Shown: positions 23,390 to 31,515 of the stretch, in pieces
Numbering within the stretch: the first letter of the stretch is position 1
Layout: each line of letters opens with the position of its first letter
Source of the DNA: Acidimicrobiaceae bacterium
GTDB lineage: Bacteria > Actinomycetota > Acidimicrobiia > Acidimicrobiales > Palsa-688
DNA: 33,074 nucleotides
Assembly (NCBI GenBank): GCA_003166025.1
Contig: PMWT01000219.1
Location: 1-33,074, forward strand
Direction: 5' to 3'
Notes under the pieces: model-generated
The model's database searches: none
Seen by the model: only the letters and a program-made list of their open reading frames with translations
What the model was told of the DNA's origin: nothing
Translations under genes and position numbers: made by a program

Positions 23390-24510
23390 AGTGAAGGACC
23401 TCCTCCCTGGCGGGTCTGCCTACGCCTCGGGTTGCCTGCGCCGCCGCTGCCCGGAGCCGAGGGTGCCCGTCGCCCACGAGGGGGAACCGCTCGGGCAGGC
23501 CCAGTCGACTCCCCGGTGACAATGGTCGGTAGGATCAACCGCCCACGAGGGGCCAGCTCCTTGCCGGAAAGGCGATCGACCAACAGCTCGACGGCGGCAC
23601 GCCCCATCTCCACAGAGGGGAACTGTGCCGCCGTCAGGCGAGGGGTGAGGAACGTCGACCACCTGCTGTCGCACTGCCCGATCACGGATAGGTCCTCAGG
23701 CATACGCAGTCCCGCTTCCGCTACCGCCCGGTAGACCCCGGGCAGTGCCAGCTCGTTGACCACCACGAGGCCGGTGAGCGACTTGTCGCGGGCCAGTAGC
23801 TCTGCCGTTCGATGGAGCCCGGCTTCGGCGTTACGCTCGCATTCCAGGATGTCCCCCTTGACGCCCAGCTTGGTGCAGGCGGCATTAAAGGCTCGGTGCG
23901 TTCTGTGTTGCGGGGCATAACGCCTCTTCAATAGATCGGATGGGCCACTGATCAAGGTGATGCGCTTGTGCCCGAGCTCGGTGAGGCCGCTTACCAGAGA
24001 CAACTGCAAACCGTCGAAGTCAATGTCGACCCAGTCGATCCCGCTTGGTTTGGCGGTCCGCCCGATGGCAACAAAAGGGAACCCGAGAGACCGGAGGCGT
24101 TCGACACGCACGTCGTCGAGGAACACTTCGAGAAGGACAATCCCGTCCGCCCGGCGTTCATCCATCAACCGTGACAGCACTAGTTCGTCGTCCCCGGAAA
24201 AGGACACAAGGACGTCGTATTCGCGCGCCCTCGCCGCCTCGGCAACGCTGGCGACGAACTCGAGCTCGATCTGCGAGAGGGAGTTCTCTAGCGAAGGGAT
24301 CAAAAGGGCGATCGTCCCGCTGCTGCCGTAGGCCAGCGCCCGGGCGCTGGCGTTGGCTCTATAACCGAGCTCCTCGATGGCCTGCTCTATGCGCTGGCGG
24401 GTCTCCTCTGCTACGGGGCGTTTGCCCGTCATCGCGGCAGAGACCGTTGTGGGTGAGACGCCTGCGTGCGCGGCCACTTCGTAAATGCGAACGCGGCCTG
24501 TAGCCCCCAT
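23374..24510 (-). CDS. LacI-family transcriptional regulator
   Basis: A 378-residue regulator from ATG 24510 (the longer frame to 24558 adds 16 unlikely residues). Residues 8-27 (RIYEVAAHAGVSPTTVSAAM) are the LacI helix-turn-helix, RANASARALA (51-60) the hinge helix, and the rest a periplasmic-binding-like sugar sensor with GTIALLIPSLENSL, RADGIVLLEVF, and LSVIGQCDSRW. The C-terminal 35 residues after TGESTGP are a disordered basic tail that overlaps the GH31 gene. It most likely represses the operon until an oligosaccharide inducer binds; two overlapping LacI-type palindromes sit 43-72 bases upstream of its start. Confidence 0.9.
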   Translation of the reverse strand: MGATGRVRIYEVAAHAGVSPTTVSAAMTGKRPVAEETRQRIEQAIEELGYRANASARALAYGSSGTIALLIPSLENSLSQIELEFVASVAEAARAREYDVLVSFSGDDELVLSRLMDERRADGIVLLEVFLDDVRVERLRSLGFPFVAIGRTAKPSGIDWVDIDFDGLQLSLVSGLTELGHKRITLISGPSDLLKRRYAPQHRTHRAFNAACTKLGVKGDILECERNAEAGLHRTAELLARDKSLTGLVVVNELALPGVYRAVAEAGLRMPEDLSVIGQCDSRWSTFLTPRLTAAQFPSVEMGRAAVELLVDRLSGKELAPRGRLILPTIVTGESTGPARAVPPRGRRAPSAPGSGGAGNPRRRQTRQGGGPSLWAAL

Positions 24511-24552
24511 ACCGACCTGCTTTCCGGAACACCTAGAACGGAGCACAGCAGT

Positions 24553-24582
24553 GCACAAACCGCTTTGTGCAAACCGCTTTGC
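24553..24582. promoter_or_regulatory. Two overlapping LacI-type operators
   Basis: GCACAAA-CCGC-TTTGTGC (24553-24570) and GCAAA-CCGC-TTTGC (24569-24582) have perfectly inverted arms around the same CCGC centre and share two bases. A central CG inside A/T-flanked arms is the classical LacI-family operator layout. They lie directly upstream of the lacI-like gene that heads the sugar operon, so they are the likely autoregulatory and operon control site. Confidence 0.75.
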
Positions 24583-24702
24583 TCAAGCGGGTCTGACCAT
24601 ACTCCGGTGGACTGGCGGTGTCAAGCCTTTCGCTGCCCAGCGGCGAGGCGCCTCGGTGCCAAGTAGTAGGAGCGCCAAGCGTCCCCAACCTGCAAGTGCC
24701 CC

Positions 24703-24735
24703 TTGCCCTGACGACCTAAGATGATAGGATGTTAG
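24703..24735 (+). promoter_or_regulatory. gntR1 promoter with GntR operator site 1
   Basis: TTGCCC (24703-24708) and TAGGAT (24725-24730), 16 bases apart, are a plausible promoter. The near-palindrome CTAAGATGATAGGATGTTAG (24716-24735) covers its -10 and recurs before gntR2 and the NHL gene. Binding would block RNA polymerase. Confidence 0.65.
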
Positions 24736-24801
24736 CGTGGTAGCGCGACAGGCTTGCCGGGCGAAGGCACGGCCCGTCGCGAGGGCTGGGGATAACAGGT
24801 C

Positions 24802-25560
24802 ATGAGCGAGGCCAGGTCGGCAGTTATCGATTTCCGGTCCTTCGAGCCTTACTACCTTCAACTCGAACGCATCTTGGTGAAGGACCTGCAGAACAACCGG
24901 GCCGAGGGTCACCTGCTGCCGTCGGAGGCTGAGCTGTGCGCCCAGTACTCAGTGAGCCGCACCGTTGTCCGCCAAGCCCTGTCGGACCTCGAACGCGAGG
25001 GCCTTGTCCTCAAGATAAAGGGGAAAGGTACCTTCGTAACCGGGCGAAAAATGGACACCAGCTTCATCCAGGACACCCTGGGCTTCCATGAGTCGATGGT
25101 GAGGGCCGGGCACGTGGTCCACAGCCACGTCTTGAAGCTGACTACCGAGCCCTGTGGGGTCGACGTTGCCCGCCTACTTGAGGTCGGTGTTGGCGAGGAG
25201 ATCGTCCAATTGGACCGGGTGCGCAGCGTGGACGGGCGGCCCGTGCAGGTGGTGCGGGCGTTCATGCCGGCCAAACTGTTCCCTGGATTGGTCGAAATCG
25301 ACCTTTCTGACCGCTCCTTGTACCAGGTGCTCCGAGAACGCTACGGCGTGCGCCCCACCAGTGGTCAGCGCGGCATCGAGGCGGTCGCTCTGGCCCGGCC
25401 CGACTCCGACCACCTGGGCGTGCCCAAAGGGGCGCTGGGGCTGCGCATGTCCAGCACTACACGGTCCAGCGACAACGTCGTTTTCGAGCACTTCATCGCC
25501 CAGTACCGCGGAGACAGCTTCCGCTTCGAGCTCCAGATCGGGCCGCGGTCGAGCCTGTAA
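24802..25560 (+). CDS. GntR/HutC-family regulator 1 (UTRA domain)
   Basis: A 252-residue regulator from ATG 24802. Residues about 10-80 are the winged helix: FEPYYLQLERILVKDLQNN, EGHLLPSEAELCAQYSVSR, TVVRQALSDLEREGLVLKIK and the wing GKGTFVTGRK. The remainder is a UTRA effector domain, with IVQLDRVRSVDGRPVQVVRA and the closing VFEHFIAQYRGDSFRFEL. UTRA domains sense sugars, sugar phosphates or amino-acid derivatives. By eye it is about three quarters identical to the second regulator at 29089-29838, a recent duplication. It is probably co-transcribed with the GT-C protein 47 bases downstream and represses itself through the site at 24716-24735. Confidence 0.9.
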   Translation: MSEARSAVIDFRSFEPYYLQLERILVKDLQNNRAEGHLLPSEAELCAQYSVSRTVVRQALSDLEREGLVLKIKGKGTFVTGRKMDTSFIQDTLGFHESMVRAGHVVHSHVLKLTTEPCGVDVARLLEVGVGEEIVQLDRVRSVDGRPVQVVRAFMPAKLFPGLVEIDLSDRSLYQVLRERYGVRPTSGQRGIEAVALARPDSDHLGVPKGALGLRMSSTTRSSDNVVFEHFIAQYRGDSFRFELQIGPRSSL

Positions 25561-25607
25561 ACTAGCCGAGCGGTAAGCCCGGCGGGCGCCTCGACTCTAT
25601 TCACCCT

Positions 25608-27773
25608 ATGGCTGCGGATTTAGGACCAGGATTGGGCGACGAACTGTCACCGGTGACCCCAGCCGGGGCGGACCTCGAAGGGCCCGGCGTGTTGTCGCGC
25701 TGGTGGTTGCTGGGCTGGCTGCTGCCTCTCGCGGTCCAGACGGCGCACACGGTCGTAGTGGCCCCCACCTACCGGGTGGGGTCCTTTGACGACGACACCA
25801 ACTACCTGATGGCGGCGCACGTACTGGCCGGCGCAGGCTGGCTGACCAGCGTCATGCCCAGCGGGGCCACGGTGGTGGCCAACTACCTGCCTGGTTACCC
25901 GCTGCTATTGGTCCCGGTTATCTGGCTGTTCGGAGGATCGCTGTGGGCGCCCCGCTTGCTGTCGACAGTGCTCGTGGGCGCCCTCTACCCCCTCCTATGG
26001 ATCTGGATGGGCCGGCGCGGCCTGGGGCCTTGGCCGCGGGCGGCCGTGCTGGTGCTCTTGGCTATCAACAGCGTTCTGGCCACCTACTCGACCATGGCAA
26101 TGGCCGAATCGCCTTTCCTCATCTTCTTCGTGGTCACCCTTTTCGCCCTCGACCGCTGGGCTGCCAACCCCGGGGCCCTCAACGCCGCGGCCGTGGTCGC
26201 CCTGGTCGCCTATCTGGTGTGGCTCAAGGAGGCCGGGATCGGCCTGGCTGTGGGACTAGTGGCCTACGAACTGTGGCGCCGGCGCTGGCGCCGGGCCGCC
26301 GGGGTCAGCGCCGGAACGGCCCTCCTCTTGTTGCCGGGCCTAATGGCCCGATGGGTTTCCGGCGGCGCCGTGGTGGGCGACCGGTACGCAGGCGAGATCG
26401 TCAACGCGACCAAAGACGGCCTGTTGCACCAGGTGGTCTCGGAGGCACCCAAGGTGGCGTGGTCCTACCTGCGAAATGTGCTACGTGAGTCCGTGCTTCC
26501 CGAAGGCAGCCCTCTCCCCAGCCACGGGGCCCTGGATCTCGTGATGACCGTCGTCGGGGTTAGCGTGCCCGTGTTTGTAATAGTGGGAGCGGTCGTGTGG
26601 TACCGGTGCCATCCCCGCCCGGAAGTGTGGATGATGGGTGCCTACTTCGCCGAGACCCTCGCCTACCCGTTCACCAACCAGCGGCGGGTGATACTGGTGT
26701 TACCCCTGACCACCATCTGGTATGTGCTAGGTGCGGGGGCGGCGGGGAGCTGGGTGCTGCGCCGGGCGCGGGCCGACTTAAGGCCGGTGGTGCTGCCCCT
26801 AGAGGTGACGGCGGCCGTCCTGCTGCTAATAGTCCCCACAGCAGCCGGGTTCACCCGCAACTACCTATGGACGGTGGGCCAGAAGAGCTCGGAGTTCGCC
26901 GGCTCCCCGGCGGTCACCCTCCTGCGGGCCATCGGCTATCCGACCGAGCTGGTCGAGACCGACTACCGGGGCACTATCGCCTATTTCACCAACCACCGCA
27001 CGGCATGGACCGCCTTTTCCACCACCACGCCGTACGGGCCGCTTGGCGACCAAAACCCGGGGCGTTGCCGGCTTCCCATCGTGCAGAGGGCCCTGCGTTA
27101 CGACGACGCCAAGTTCCTAGTGGTGGGCGACTTCAACGGCCCCGGCTTCATGGACAGCCCGTGCCTGCTCCAGCTTGCCACCACGCCGAGCGCGGCCGGC
27201 GCGCTGAATGTGGTGCGCCTGCTGTCGACCAGCCACGACCGGACGTCGGTCTTCGAACTTCTGGGCCCCGGTACCCCACAGCCCGGCCTGGTCGACTGGA
27301 CGGCGTCGTCGGCCCCCCTCGTCTCTGTTGCCGCCAACCAAGTCCGAGCCGCCAAGACCCGCTCGAGCGACCAGGCCGTCCGGCAGTTCCGGCCGGCGCG
27401 GGCCGTCGTTCTCAGCCGGAACGGCCAGGGCGACCAAGGCGGGACGGGTTACGCCGCCGCCGCCGAACGGGGCCACAGCGAGTTCACCTGGTATTGGCGG
27501 GCGCCGGTGCCCATAGCACAGCTCAGCGTGGGGTCTGTCACCAGCGCCACCTCCATTTCGTACGTGACGGCATCCATACAAACGCCCGCCCGTTCGTGGC
27601 GAGTGGTGGCCCGCGCGCCGGGCCCGGTCGGCGACCAGGGCGTGGTGCCCTATCTACTGGCCCGCTTGCCAGAGGGGACGGAGGCCTTGGCCGTCCGAGT
27701 GACAGCGGTGACCTCCAGCGCCGCCGAGATCACCTACGTGAACGCTATCGGCCCGGCCCGGTCTGTCCGATGA
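25608..27773 (+). CDS. GT-C type membrane glycosyltransferase-like protein
   Basis: A 721-residue membrane protein. After a short cytoplasmic start come about ten hydrophobic segments, beginning WWLLGWLLPLAVQTAHTVVV. The first large outside loop has GSFDDDTNYLMAAHVLAGAG; acidic residues there are the expected catalytic site of GT-C enzymes (ArnT, PMT and mannosyltransferase relatives), which use lipid-linked sugars. From about residue 430 a long extracytoplasmic domain follows, ending in beta-rich sequence. No substrate can be assigned. It is translationally coupled (ATGA) to a MalG-type permease, an odd pairing, and sits between two GntR regulators of sugar type. Confidence 0.7.
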   Translation: MAADLGPGLGDELSPVTPAGADLEGPGVLSRWWLLGWLLPLAVQTAHTVVVAPTYRVGSFDDDTNYLMAAHVLAGAGWLTSVMPSGATVVANYLPGYPLLLVPVIWLFGGSLWAPRLLSTVLVGALYPLLWIWMGRRGLGPWPRAAVLVLLAINSVLATYSTMAMAESPFLIFFVVTLFALDRWAANPGALNAAAVVALVAYLVWLKEAGIGLAVGLVAYELWRRRWRRAAGVSAGTALLLLPGLMARWVSGGAVVGDRYAGEIVNATKDGLLHQVVSEAPKVAWSYLRNVLRESVLPEGSPLPSHGALDLVMTVVGVSVPVFVIVGAVVWYRCHPRPEVWMMGAYFAETLAYPFTNQRRVILVLPLTTIWYVLGAGAAGSWVLRRARADLRPVVLPLEVTAAVLLLIVPTAAGFTRNYLWTVGQKSSEFAGSPAVTLLRAIGYPTELVETDYRGTIAYFTNHRTAWTAFSTTTPYGPLGDQNPGRCRLPIVQRALRYDDAKFLVVGDFNGPGFMDSPCLLQLATTPSAAGALNVVRLLSTSHDRTSVFELLGPGTPQPGLVDWTASSAPLVSVAANQVRAAKTRSSDQAVRQFRPARAVVLSRNGQGDQGGTGYAAAAERGHSEFTWYWRAPVPIAQLSVGSVTSATSISYVTASIQTPARSWRVVARAPGPVGDQGVVPYLLARLPEGTEALAVRVTAVTSSAAEITYVNAIGPARSVR

Positions 27774-28765
27774 GCACCTCCGCCCGAGCCGGGAAGGGTG
27801 GCGAGGAGCTAGGGCCGACGATGCCTGCTCCTGTGCACGGCGAGCGGCAGGCCGGGCGAGCAGCTCGGCGCGCTCGGCGCGCTCGGCGCCGGCAGGAAGA
27901 CCGTCAGTACGAGATCCCGCTACACCTATTCGGAGTGCGCCGGCGCACCGTCACCCTGGTCACCGTCCTGTGCGCGCTCTTCTCATTGTTCACGCTTATC
28001 CCAATTGTCTATATGGCCTTTAGCGCCACCAAGACCCAGCTAAACATAAACGACTCCTTCCCGTTCTGGTTCGCCCGGCCATTCGAGCTTTTCCAGAACG
28101 TTTCACTTCTCTTCAAGAACTTGGGCGGGGACGGGGTATTTGCCCGGTGGTTCGCCAACACCGTGGTCTACGCAAGCCTGGGCGGCGGAGGGGCAACCAT
28201 CATCTCCGTGATGGCAGGTTACGGGTTTGCCCGCTTCGACTTCCGGGGCGCCCGTTTTGGCTTCGCCCTGGTCATCGGCACCCTCCTGGTGCCGATCACC
28301 GCCATCTCCCTTCCCCTCTACCTGGTATATGCCAAGGCCCACCTCATCAACTCCATTTGGGGCATGGTACTGCCCAGCATGGTGAGCCCCATCGGGGTGT
28401 ACCTTATGCGCACCTTTTCTGCTTCCCACGTACCTAGGGCGTTGCTCGACGCGGCCCGCATCGATGGCGCCGGGGAGGTCCGCATCTTTTTGACCATCGC
28501 TCTTCCCCTCCTCGTCCCTGGCATAGTGACCGTGCTGCTCATCAACGTGGTCAGCGTCTGGAACAACTTCTTCCTGCCTCTGCTCATCTTTTCCAACCAG
28601 GACCTCTACCCGCTGAGCGTCGGCATCGGCGACCGCGCCGGTGGCGGGGCGTCAGTGCTCCTGGCCACCGGCGGCCTGGCTTCGGTCCTCCCGCTCATCG
28701 CCTTGTTCCTCATCCTGCAACGTCACTGGAACGGCGGGCTTCTGCTCGGAAGTGTCACTGGCTGA
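27770..28765 (+). CDS. Orphan MalG-type sugar ABC permease
   Basis: A 331-residue permease from ATG 27770, overlapping the GT-C gene stop. An Arg-rich N-terminus (AARRARRARRRQEDR, encoded by three tandem GCTCGGCGC units at about 27863-27889) precedes six membrane segments. The ATPase-docking loop is DAARIDGAGEVRIFLTIALP (227-246), the normal motif with Asp for Glu, and the C-terminus LFLILQRHWNGGLLLGSVTG is typical. CUT1 importers need a MalF partner and a solute-binding protein, and neither is adjacent. It may join the MalF of the main cluster as an alternative subunit, or it may be what remains of a second transporter operon. The frame is intact. Confidence 0.88.
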   Translation: MSTSARAGKGGEELGPTMPAPVHGERQAGRAARRARRARRRQEDRQYEIPLHLFGVRRRTVTLVTVLCALFSLFTLIPIVYMAFSATKTQLNINDSFPFWFARPFELFQNVSLLFKNLGGDGVFARWFANTVVYASLGGGGATIISVMAGYGFARFDFRGARFGFALVIGTLLVPITAISLPLYLVYAKAHLINSIWGMVLPSMVSPIGVYLMRTFSASHVPRALLDAARIDGAGEVRIFLTIALPLLVPGIVTVLLINVVSVWNNFFLPLLIFSNQDLYPLSVGIGDRAGGGASVLLATGGLASVLPLIALFLILQRHWNGGLLLGSVTG

Positions 28766-28798
28766 CCGCCGTGACTGCAACGGGAGCCTATGGCGTAC

Positions 28799-28823
28799 CC
28801 GGCCGCCGGGCCCCGGCGGCCGG
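28799..28823 (+). terminator. GC-rich hairpin after the orphan permease
   Basis: CCGGCCGCCGG (28799-28809) and CCGGCGGCCGG (28813-28823) form a perfect 11-base stem with a 3-base loop, 34 bases after the permease stop. It is a very stable stem without a T-run, as is common for actinobacterial terminators. Confidence 0.65.
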
Positions 28824-28922
28824 TCGCTGAAGAAGCTCCATGTCCTGGCCGGAGGTTCAGGGGCCCTAACGCAGGCTTGTGAACCTCGTCGGGACACGTG
28901 GCTGAGCTCGAAAGCGCGGCTG

Positions 28923-28942
28923 TTAGCATGATAGGATGCCTA
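28923..28942. promoter_or_regulatory. GntR operator site 2, upstream of gntR2
   Basis: TTAGCATGATAGGATGCCTA has the same core and half-site spacing as the site before gntR1. TAGGAT within it (28932-28937) could be the -10. It lies 146 bases before the gntR2 ATG; the rest of the 28766-29088 intergenic stretch holds only this site and the hairpin at 28799-28823. Confidence 0.65.
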
Positions 28943-29088
28943 TGTTGCACGACAGCCAGACGAGATGCGAGGCCACGTGACCGGTGTTCTCCTGGAGGCG
29001 TCGGGATCCGGAGGCACATTATTGCGATATCTGCCGCTATTTGGTACCCAACCGACTAACGACCACGCCACACCGGGACGACGGACGA

Positions 29089-29838
29089 ATGTCTGACACG
29101 CGCCTCAGCTCTATTGACTTCCGTTCCTTTGAGCCCTATTACGCCCAACTCAAGCGCATCTTGTTGAGGGACTTGGAAGACAACTTCAAGGAAGGCCACC
29201 TGCTGCCCTCCGAGGCCGAACTTTGCGCCCAATACTCCATCAGCCGTACGGTGGTGCGCCAGGCCTTGGCCGATCTCGAGCGCGACGGGCTCGTGCTCAA
29301 GATAAAGGGCAAGGGCACGTTCGTGACCGGGCGCAAGATGGATACCGGCTTCATCCAGGACACCCTCGGTTTTTACGAGTCGATGGTACGTTCCGGGCAC
29401 ACAGTGCAAAGCCGCATCCTGAAGATGGCCATCGAGCCCGCCGGAGTGGAGCTGGCCCGGGTGCTGGAGATAGGCGTAGGTGAAGATGTCGTTCAGTTCG
29501 ATCGTGTTCGCAGCGTGGACGGCCGCCCCGTCCAGGTGGTAAGGGCTGCCATGCCCGCCCGGCTTTTCCCTGGGCTGGCCGACATAGACATGACCGACCG
29601 CTCCTTGTACGAGGTCTTCCGAGATACGTACCAGGTGCGGCCCGCCAGCGGCCACCGCAGCATCGAGGCGGAGGCTCTCTCCAAACGGGAGGCGGACCTG
29701 CTCGGTGTGCGCCAGGGGACCCCCGGGCTCAAGATGTACAGCATCACCCGATCGGCTGACGATGTTGTTTTCGAGCACTTCATCGCCCATTACCGGGGTG
29801 ATAGTTTTCGGTTTGAACTGGAAATAGGGTCGCGCTGA
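29089..29838 (+). CDS. GntR/HutC-family regulator 2 (UTRA domain)
   Basis: A 249-residue paralogue of regulator 1. ATG 29089 is chosen because homology with the other copy begins there (SSIDFRSFEPYYAQLKRILL); the longer frame from 28984 has no support. The DNA-contacting part, EGHLLPSEAELCAQYSISRT then VVRQALADLERDGLVLKIKG, is almost the same as in regulator 1, so both should recognise the same operator. The UTRA domain differs more (for example RPASGHRSIEAEALSKREAD), allowing a different effector. It lies 24 bases upstream of the FGGY kinase and is likely co-transcribed with it. A near-palindromic site upstream suggests auto- and cross-regulation. Confidence 0.9.
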   Translation: MSDTRLSSIDFRSFEPYYAQLKRILLRDLEDNFKEGHLLPSEAELCAQYSISRTVVRQALADLERDGLVLKIKGKGTFVTGRKMDTGFIQDTLGFYESMVRSGHTVQSRILKMAIEPAGVELARVLEIGVGEDVVQFDRVRSVDGRPVQVVRAAMPARLFPGLADIDMTDRSLYEVFRDTYQVRPASGHRSIEAEALSKREADLLGVRQGTPGLKMYSITRSADDVVFEHFIAHYRGDSFRFELEIGSR

Positions 29839-29862
29839 AAGATTGGGCTAGCCTCGCCACGC

Positions 29863-31446
29863 GTGCCTCTCGAGTCCGTCCTTGCCATAGACACAGGCAC
29901 GCAAACAACACGGGCCGCCCTCGTCAGTCCGGACGGTTCCATCCTGGACATGGCGTCCAGCCCGCTCAGCATGTCGACACCCCGTCCCGGCTGGGCCGAG
30001 CAGGAACCGGAGCGGTGGTGGTCGGCCACGGTCGACAACGTCAGCGCGGTGATGAGCCGCAACCCGGGCACGGCCGTGGCCGCGGTGGCGGCGTGCGGCC
30101 AGATGCATGGAGTCGTCGCCCTCGACAAGGCCGGGCGGCCCCTTGCCCCCCGGGTGGGGATCTGGTGCGACAAGCGGGCCGAGGGCCAGGTAGCGCGCTT
30201 TTTGGCCCGCCCCGACGCCCGGCGCCTGAGCGCCCTAGCCGCCAATGTCCCTCTCCCCGCGTGGGCCGGTTTCAAGATCGCCTGGTACTGCGAGGAGGAG
30301 CCGGATCTGTACGAGCAGGCTAAATCTTTCCTGGTGGTGAAGGACTTCTTGAACCTGAGACTGTGCGGGGAGCGGGCTACTGACCCCACCGAGGCGTCGG
30401 GGACGTTCCTCGTCGACGCCGGCAGCGGCCGGTGGTCGCCCGAACTGATCGACGCCCTCGGTCTTGACGAGAACCTCCTGCCGCCCATTGCCGGCTCGGG
30501 CACCGTCATCGGAGGCATCCTCCCCGAGGTGGCCGCCGCCACCGGGCTTCGGGCGGGGACGCCCGTGGTCGCGGGGGCCGGTGACATGTTGTGCCAGCTC
30601 TACGGCGTCGGCCTGAGCCGGCCCGGCCGGCTGGCCGAGGTGGCCGGCACGGCCTCCATCGTCGCCGCCTACAGTGAACAGGCCGACCTCGACGACAGGG
30701 TAATGAGCCTGCGCACAGTCACCGGGGGTTGGGTCAATTTCGGCATCACCGACGGAGCCGGCGCCTGTATGAACTGGCTCGCGCAACTCCTTTCCGGTCG
30801 CGGCGGGACGATAGCGGCCCCGGAGGCCGGCGTTCGGTACTACACGCGCCACGAGCAGGCCCCCCACGGCTCCACGGGTGACGTGCATCCCGGTCACCGG
30901 TACGGCAGCCACTACGCCAGCATCGATACGGTGGCCGCCACGGCGCCAGCTGGTGCGGACGGCCTGCTGTTCTTCCCTTATGTCCTGGGGGAACGGACCC
31001 TCGGCAGCACCGGGTCACGTGCCTCCTTCATCGGCCTCACTTTGACGCACGATCACGCCCATATGGCCCGCGCCGTCATGGAAGGGATCTGTTTCGAGAA
31101 CCGGCGCGCTCTCGACCTATTGGCCCGGCCCACCGACGGCACCGTACTGCGCTGCACGGGCGGTGGTTCGCGCAGTGCCCTATGGAACCAGCTGCGGGCG
31201 GACATCTACGAGCGCCCAGTCCGGTCCTTCGCCACCGTCGAGGGCGGCGTGCACGGCGCCGCCATGCTGGCCGCGGTAGGAGCCGGTTGGTACGCGAGCA
31301 CGGCTGAGGCGGGGGACAACCTCGTCACACCGGGAGCCGATTGGCGGCCCCGTCCCAGTACCACCGAGACCTACCGCGCCTGCTACGAGTCCTTCCGGGC
31401 CGTTCATGACGCCCTTGATGGCCAGTGGGAGCACTGGGCCCGCTGA
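29863..31446 (+). CDS. xylB: FGGY-family carbohydrate kinase, xylulokinase-like
   Basis: A 527-residue kinase from GTG 29863. Phosphate loop 1 is VLAIDTGTQTTRAALVSPDG (Asp10), followed by ACGQMHGVVALD (about 78-88), the segment typical of xylulokinases, TDPTEASGTFLVD, VVAGAGDMLCQLYGVG, and late CTGGGSRSALWNQLRADIY (adenosine/FGGY site). Xylulokinase phosphorylates D-xylulose to xylulose 5-phosphate for the pentose phosphate pathway, which fits xylose release by the GH31 enzyme; L-fuculose or other ketose kinases of the same family remain possible. No xylose isomerase is present in the window. It is slightly longer than usual (about 490). Two GntR sites lie after it, before the NHL gene. Confidence 0.85.
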   Translation: MPLESVLAIDTGTQTTRAALVSPDGSILDMASSPLSMSTPRPGWAEQEPERWWSATVDNVSAVMSRNPGTAVAAVAACGQMHGVVALDKAGRPLAPRVGIWCDKRAEGQVARFLARPDARRLSALAANVPLPAWAGFKIAWYCEEEPDLYEQAKSFLVVKDFLNLRLCGERATDPTEASGTFLVDAGSGRWSPELIDALGLDENLLPPIAGSGTVIGGILPEVAAATGLRAGTPVVAGAGDMLCQLYGVGLSRPGRLAEVAGTASIVAAYSEQADLDDRVMSLRTVTGGWVNFGITDGAGACMNWLAQLLSGRGGTIAAPEAGVRYYTRHEQAPHGSTGDVHPGHRYGSHYASIDTVAATAPAGADGLLFFPYVLGERTLGSTGSRASFIGLTLTHDHAHMARAVMEGICFENRRALDLLARPTDGTVLRCTGGGSRSALWNQLRADIYERPVRSFATVEGGVHGAAMLAAVGAGWYASTAEAGDNLVTPGADWRPRPSTTETYRACYESFRAVHDALDGQWEHWAR

Positions 31447-31458
31447 GCAGGTTCGCAC

Positions 31459-31507
31459 CTAACATCCTAGGATAATTAACGCCTAGCATCCTAGGATGAT
31501 ATATAGT
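31459..31507 (+). promoter_or_regulatory. Tandem GntR operators and promoter of the NHL gene
   Basis: CTAACATCCTAGGATAATTA (31459-31478) and CTAGCATCCTAGGATGATAT (31483-31502) are two copies of the GntR-site motif, centres 24 bases apart; their cores ATCCTAGGAT and CATCCTAGGATG are perfect palindromes. TATAGT at 31502-31507 is a likely -10, giving a start at or next to the ATG 31516, so a leaderless mRNA. Confidence 0.7.
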
Positions 31508-31515
31508 AGCTGCGT

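Noticed and set aside
26597..27769. Long plus-strand frame upstream of the orphan permease as an N-terminal extension
   Set aside because: It is the shifted frame of the GT-C gene, Pro/Arg-rich and without family resemblance; the ATG at 27770 is the natural start.
27863..27889. Triplicate GCTCGGCGC as a regulatory repeat
   Set aside because: It lies inside the permease coding sequence and simply encodes the Arg/Ala-rich N-terminus.
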